This document shows positions 60,626-64,000 of a DNA stretch of 64,000 nt, piece after piece. The stretch's first letter is position 1. Every line of letters begins with the position of its first letter. Location of the stretch: positions 248,001-312,000 of the forward strand of contig JAODTK010005634.1 in assembly GCA_026419785.1 (NCBI GenBank), in the 5' to 3' direction. This stretch comes from Sclerodactyla briareus (lineage: Eukaryota > Echinodermata > Holothuroidea > Dendrochirotida > Sclerodactylidae). The position numbers and the translations under genes were made by a program. The notes beneath the pieces were generated by a model, which saw only the letters and a program-made list of their open reading frames with translations, was not told where the DNA came from and ran no database searches.

Positions 60626-61786
60626 GCTGCGATCGGCTGCCAGGCTGATGATCAGTTGGATCAGTTGGATAGTCAGTTGTGTTCAGATAGCCAGTTGGAT
60701 GTTGTATTATTTCTTCCGGCAATAATAGCACGAAAGGAACGACTCTCTGAATAAGAATTCCCATTCTCGGTCTACGCTACCCCGGTCCCTGATATGGAGT
60801 CATACGAGGAGAGGCTTATCTTGTATGCTATTATAGCATGGACATCCCATTCGATATGGAAGAAACCGTGCTCACGTTTTACCACGATGTAAGGGGCAAT
60901 TGCTCCCAACGGGGATCAGTACCCCACGGGTCCTTGCTGACGCCGCCTTGTACATCAGCCAGATGGCTGAATGGCTTTCTTGCTTTGCCGTTAAGGAGGC
61001 CACTGGACCGTATATTTCGGGGATAAATGTTGAGGTAATGCGCTTCGGTCCCTCCCTGGATAAAGTCTGGCTGAAAATACCCTAGTGTTGTTAGAAGGTA
61101 GTTATCCAGGGAATCTAACATTGTGGTCATGGTGTAATATGCACATTTATTTGTAGGCTGCAGACCTTAAAATCAACGTTTCCGTAAGAAGGTTCCATCC
61201 CAGTAATGTTCGAAACATGAAGAAAATCTCCGTCACAGACGTTTTCGAACCTGGGCCGGTTGGCATGTCCTTCTAAGTCAACACCATATTTTGACATTAG
61301 TTATTGACTATGAGCACCAAATAATAAGTACAATGTGTACACGAGCACGAGCACGAGCGATGTACTGTTTCTTCTTTCTTTTATTCAAACCGTGGTCAAA
61401 ATAATATATTACTACATTGTAATGTCTGCATCCACATTTCGCGTTCGCCTTATATACGCATATACCTGCATAAACATCACACAGAGTTCATCATTCTTCA
61501 GGAATTCGTGAGCATTCTCTGTATTGAAAAGCTATTCAAGAAGACATTGCCCCAAATTAGATGACATCACCTAAAACCTAACGCTGGATTTGCAAGAAAG
61601 GTCTGTTAGAAGGGGCGAGCTGCCTGATATGAACTAACAATACCCACGTCGGGCGTATATACACGCCAATGAACCAGAGAATGATAATACTCGCTAGTGT
61701 TATTGAGGGCTTGCGATAACTATAATAGTGTCAAGAAGTACAACCGTGTTAACATAACACGAACCTTCTATCAATCCGAACGTTTA
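60626..61786. other. No firm gene
   Basis: A short run of 'gatcggctgc' and 'cagttgga' words follows the satellite (60620-60700). Frames 60838-61130 on both strands are unrecognised. A family D echo ('ccgtcacagacgttttcg') is at 61229. Confidence 0.4.
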
Positions 61787-62496
61787 TCAAAATATAAACT
61801 TAGAATAGAAAATACCTGCAAGAGGGAGTCCCACCATGTGTTCATACAAACTGTTCCAGATGAGCGGATCGAGCGTTCTGCGGTTCCCTGAGGGTGATCT
61901 TGTCGACGTCACATGCGTGCTGGTTTGCGTTCCTTGTTCCCGCAGGACTCTAGTATACCGTCGGCCGAGATCCCTACTCTCTTCACGAACAGTGCCACCA
62001 TCTACGTCGACCCAATTCCCACGAACCCCCAGAACTTCGGACCATTTCCCCGGCATATTCTGAATCCGTCTAGCTCCTCGTCGGGAATACGCGAACCCCT
62101 CGTCAAACCTCGGGTTGTCGTTATGATCAGAGACGTACCCATTGTTTATACATCCGTCACCGATCTGGGATTGACAGGTTGTGAATTTTTCCTCCGTTTC
62201 TTCGCCTTTCGAAGCTTCCACCTCGAACTGGCCAATATCTTAAAGGAGGGGTTCTTGCGCCTGCGGTGTGACATCCTCTCCGGGTAAGACGAGGTGGTAC
62301 ACTCTGTGACCTGCTCGGCCTGCAGGATCGAGATCCGGCGGGTTCTCACGATCCCTCTCGTCTCCAGACGCTGTCTCCACTTGGGTGGGTCGACGAGTCG
62401 ACCCCGTACCTTGTCGTATACCCTGTCGCCGATGCTGTGTTCCACCATGTCAGCGCCGAGGAGCTCCTCGTGGTACGGGAGTCTTAAACCGATCGT
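61787..62496 (-). CDS. Amt: Second ammonium transporter (Amt paralogue), last exon
   Basis: Read from 62496 on the minus strand: TIGLRLPYHEELLGADMVEH, then SIGDRVYDKVRGRLVDPPKW and RQRLETR..., the Amt ending (T-x-GLR, EELLGADxxEH) plus a basic cytoplasmic tail. The frame is unbroken to a TAA at 62146, giving about 116 residues. A second frame (62221-61787) stays open and looks tail-like (GYVSDHNDN, RVLREQGTQTSTH), so a shift may hide a longer tail. The acceptor upstream, 'tcctgcttcctcg|acg', lacks the AG by one base. It differs from exon F at 45246 (LPYHEELLGADM against VPLHED...), so it is a paralogue, in tail-to-tail orientation. Its upstream exons were not found between 62497 and 64000. 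Confidence 0.85.
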
Positions 62497-64000
62497 CGAG
62501 GAAGCAGGAAAAGAACGATGGCAGAGAATATGGAACACCATACGATCATACAACAGCACTAGTAGCTGTACTCTCTAGTCGTGTTACCCCGCCTCCCTGT
62601 AGAAGTGGAGAAGAATGGATATGAACACATATATTCAGACACCATGGTATGGATCTGAAGTGACAAAATTGACAACAATAACATTCTCCGGTAAGTCGAA
62701 GCTGATGGGATGAGTGATTCCCGTGAAAGCGCGCCCTAGTAAATTGTTGGCGTCACTAAATGATGGGTATCAACGTAAAATGGCCTCCGTAACCGTTAAC
62801 CTCCACATCTTTTCGACAGATGTAAATCTGTCACTGTTGAGAATTACGTTAGGTATGTGAATTCTCTAATAACGACACTGGTGACTGTTGAAAGACCCTT
62901 AGACTATCGCCACGAGGCGTCAATTGTCAGAAGTTAGAACAAAATTATGCAATTCGGCATATTATGACCTCTGGACGACAATCACGTTCCAACCACTTGA
63001 TGAAGTACCGACAGTATATTGAAAGTTTATCGTTTTTCGTAATGATTCAAATTAGCCTGTCAAATTAGCATATTGCTCAAATGCTCGAATTATATTTCGG
63101 CAAGGGCCTTATGAACACGGTGCATCCTATGACCCCAAGCAGGATTCAGCCTAATATTGCATCTAAGGCTTATGTTACATAAACAACAAGCATACGAAAG
63201 AGCGACACGGTGTGGTTGCGTCGATTACCCGTAACTAAAGGGTGTCAGATATCTATTTCAGCTTGTGAAAATATGGTTATGATTGTAACGCTCGATATTT
63301 TCCACCTCGATTTTTTCAAACTCGTGGTTTGAGCAGTGGTCACCTACGTTTATTTTCAGCTGTGTGGAATTAATGGTTCTCTTCCCTACTTCAATGAGAC
63401 CTGATCTTCGCCATGACTCGACCCCTAAACTACACTGATCTCGCGACTGCAAGGTTCTATACACTCGACCAGGCCCTGTGGTAACACATGTCTATGACGA
63501 GGGTATTCCTTTAGGGGCGCCAGCGGAGTGTAGGAGGGACACGTGACCCGTCGAAAGCTTCTCCCTTCTCCCCTCGCGGGGACCATTGAGCAATGGCTGG
63601 GGAACACTGCCTGGAACCTTTACATTCGAGGTGAAATTCGACGTTCGAACGCATAACACCGTTCAGTACTAGTTCGGAAGTCGGAGAAAGACACTAATAT
63701 TGTCAGGATTGATTGACATTGCGAGACGAATCCTTCGAGTTCGGAAGAGTATGGCGGATCATTTTCGAAATAGTAACTATTAGGGAATGGGAAAGGAATA
63801 CCAAAGAGGTTGTTGTGGTCAGGTGAGCGAGGGATCAAGAGTGGTCACTCTGTCGGGTAATACCTACCGCCACTACCGGATTAATTCTACCTAATTGTAC
63901 TAAAGGAGAAATAAAGTTTGAGAGTAAACACGGGGACCTGCATGTCAACACAAACCCTTATTCACCTTTTGCATATATAGGCTATCCGTTTGAATGACCA
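62497..64000. other. Presumed intron of the minus-strand Amt paralogue; nothing recognised
   Basis: If the paralogue continues upstream, this is intron. I looked on the minus strand for the HGGG/LLGAQ exon that should precede and did not find it. Frames at 63258-63838 (minus) match no family. Confidence 0.4.

Noticed and set aside
60838-61130. Possible short-chain dehydrogenase C-terminus (text like ISGINVEV)
   Set aside because: Only a few residues fit, spacing is wrong and overlapping frames on both strands are equally open.

Overview
This is intron-rich, repeat-laden animal DNA. No bacterial-style gene runs are present. Coding signal comes in short exons with GT/AG borders and matching phases, separated by kilobases of decayed retrotransposons, SINEs, satellites and unnamed dispersed repeats. 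The retroelement mix (R2/NeSL-like LINEs with a restriction-like endonuclease, RTE-like and CR1/L2/Jockey-like LINEs, tRNA-derived SINEs) and recurring AGGCCT motifs suggest a marine invertebrate. I cannot place it further.

The main gene content is an ammonium transporter (Amt/Mep/Rh superfamily) on the + strand, spread over about 39.6 kb: exon A 6041-6584 (N-terminus and first helices), B about 7763-7900, C 32687-32756, D 41033-about 41105, E 43595-43803 and F 45246-about 45689 (last helix and tail). The B/C, C/D and E/F junctions keep the codon phase and rebuild known Amt motifs. Exons A, B, C, D and F carry single-base indels and one in-frame stop, while E is clean. This is either a decaying gene or uncorrected read errors; indels outnumber substitutions in the conserved motifs, which favours errors. 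One expected segment between D and E was not found. A second Amt paralogue lies tail-to-tail on the minus strand (last exon 62496 to about 61787); its upstream exons are outside the window.

The 24.8-kb intron between exons B and C is a transposon store. It holds two LINE fragments (15555-16310 and 19965-20540, minus), a LINE 3' scrap (26310-26580, plus), and a 3.3-kb R2/NeSL-like element (minus, 32240 to 27487) cut open by a 1.45-kb + strand LINE (29465-30909) flanked by a short direct repeat. Other LINE pieces are at 1600-2750 (minus), 42060-42860 (plus, RTE-like) and 52815-53870 (plus). tRNA-derived SINEs are at 43925-44181 and 56720-56990 (both minus).

Tandem arrays: about 70-bp units at 3291-4330, GAGACC hexamers at 4340-4495, about 37-bp units at 46988-47357, 50-bp units at 50946-52490, and alternating about 65/80-bp units at 58905-60625. 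At least four unnamed dispersed families (A-D below) recur on both strands. Long C or G homopolymers are frequent. Much of the rest has no recognisable feature.
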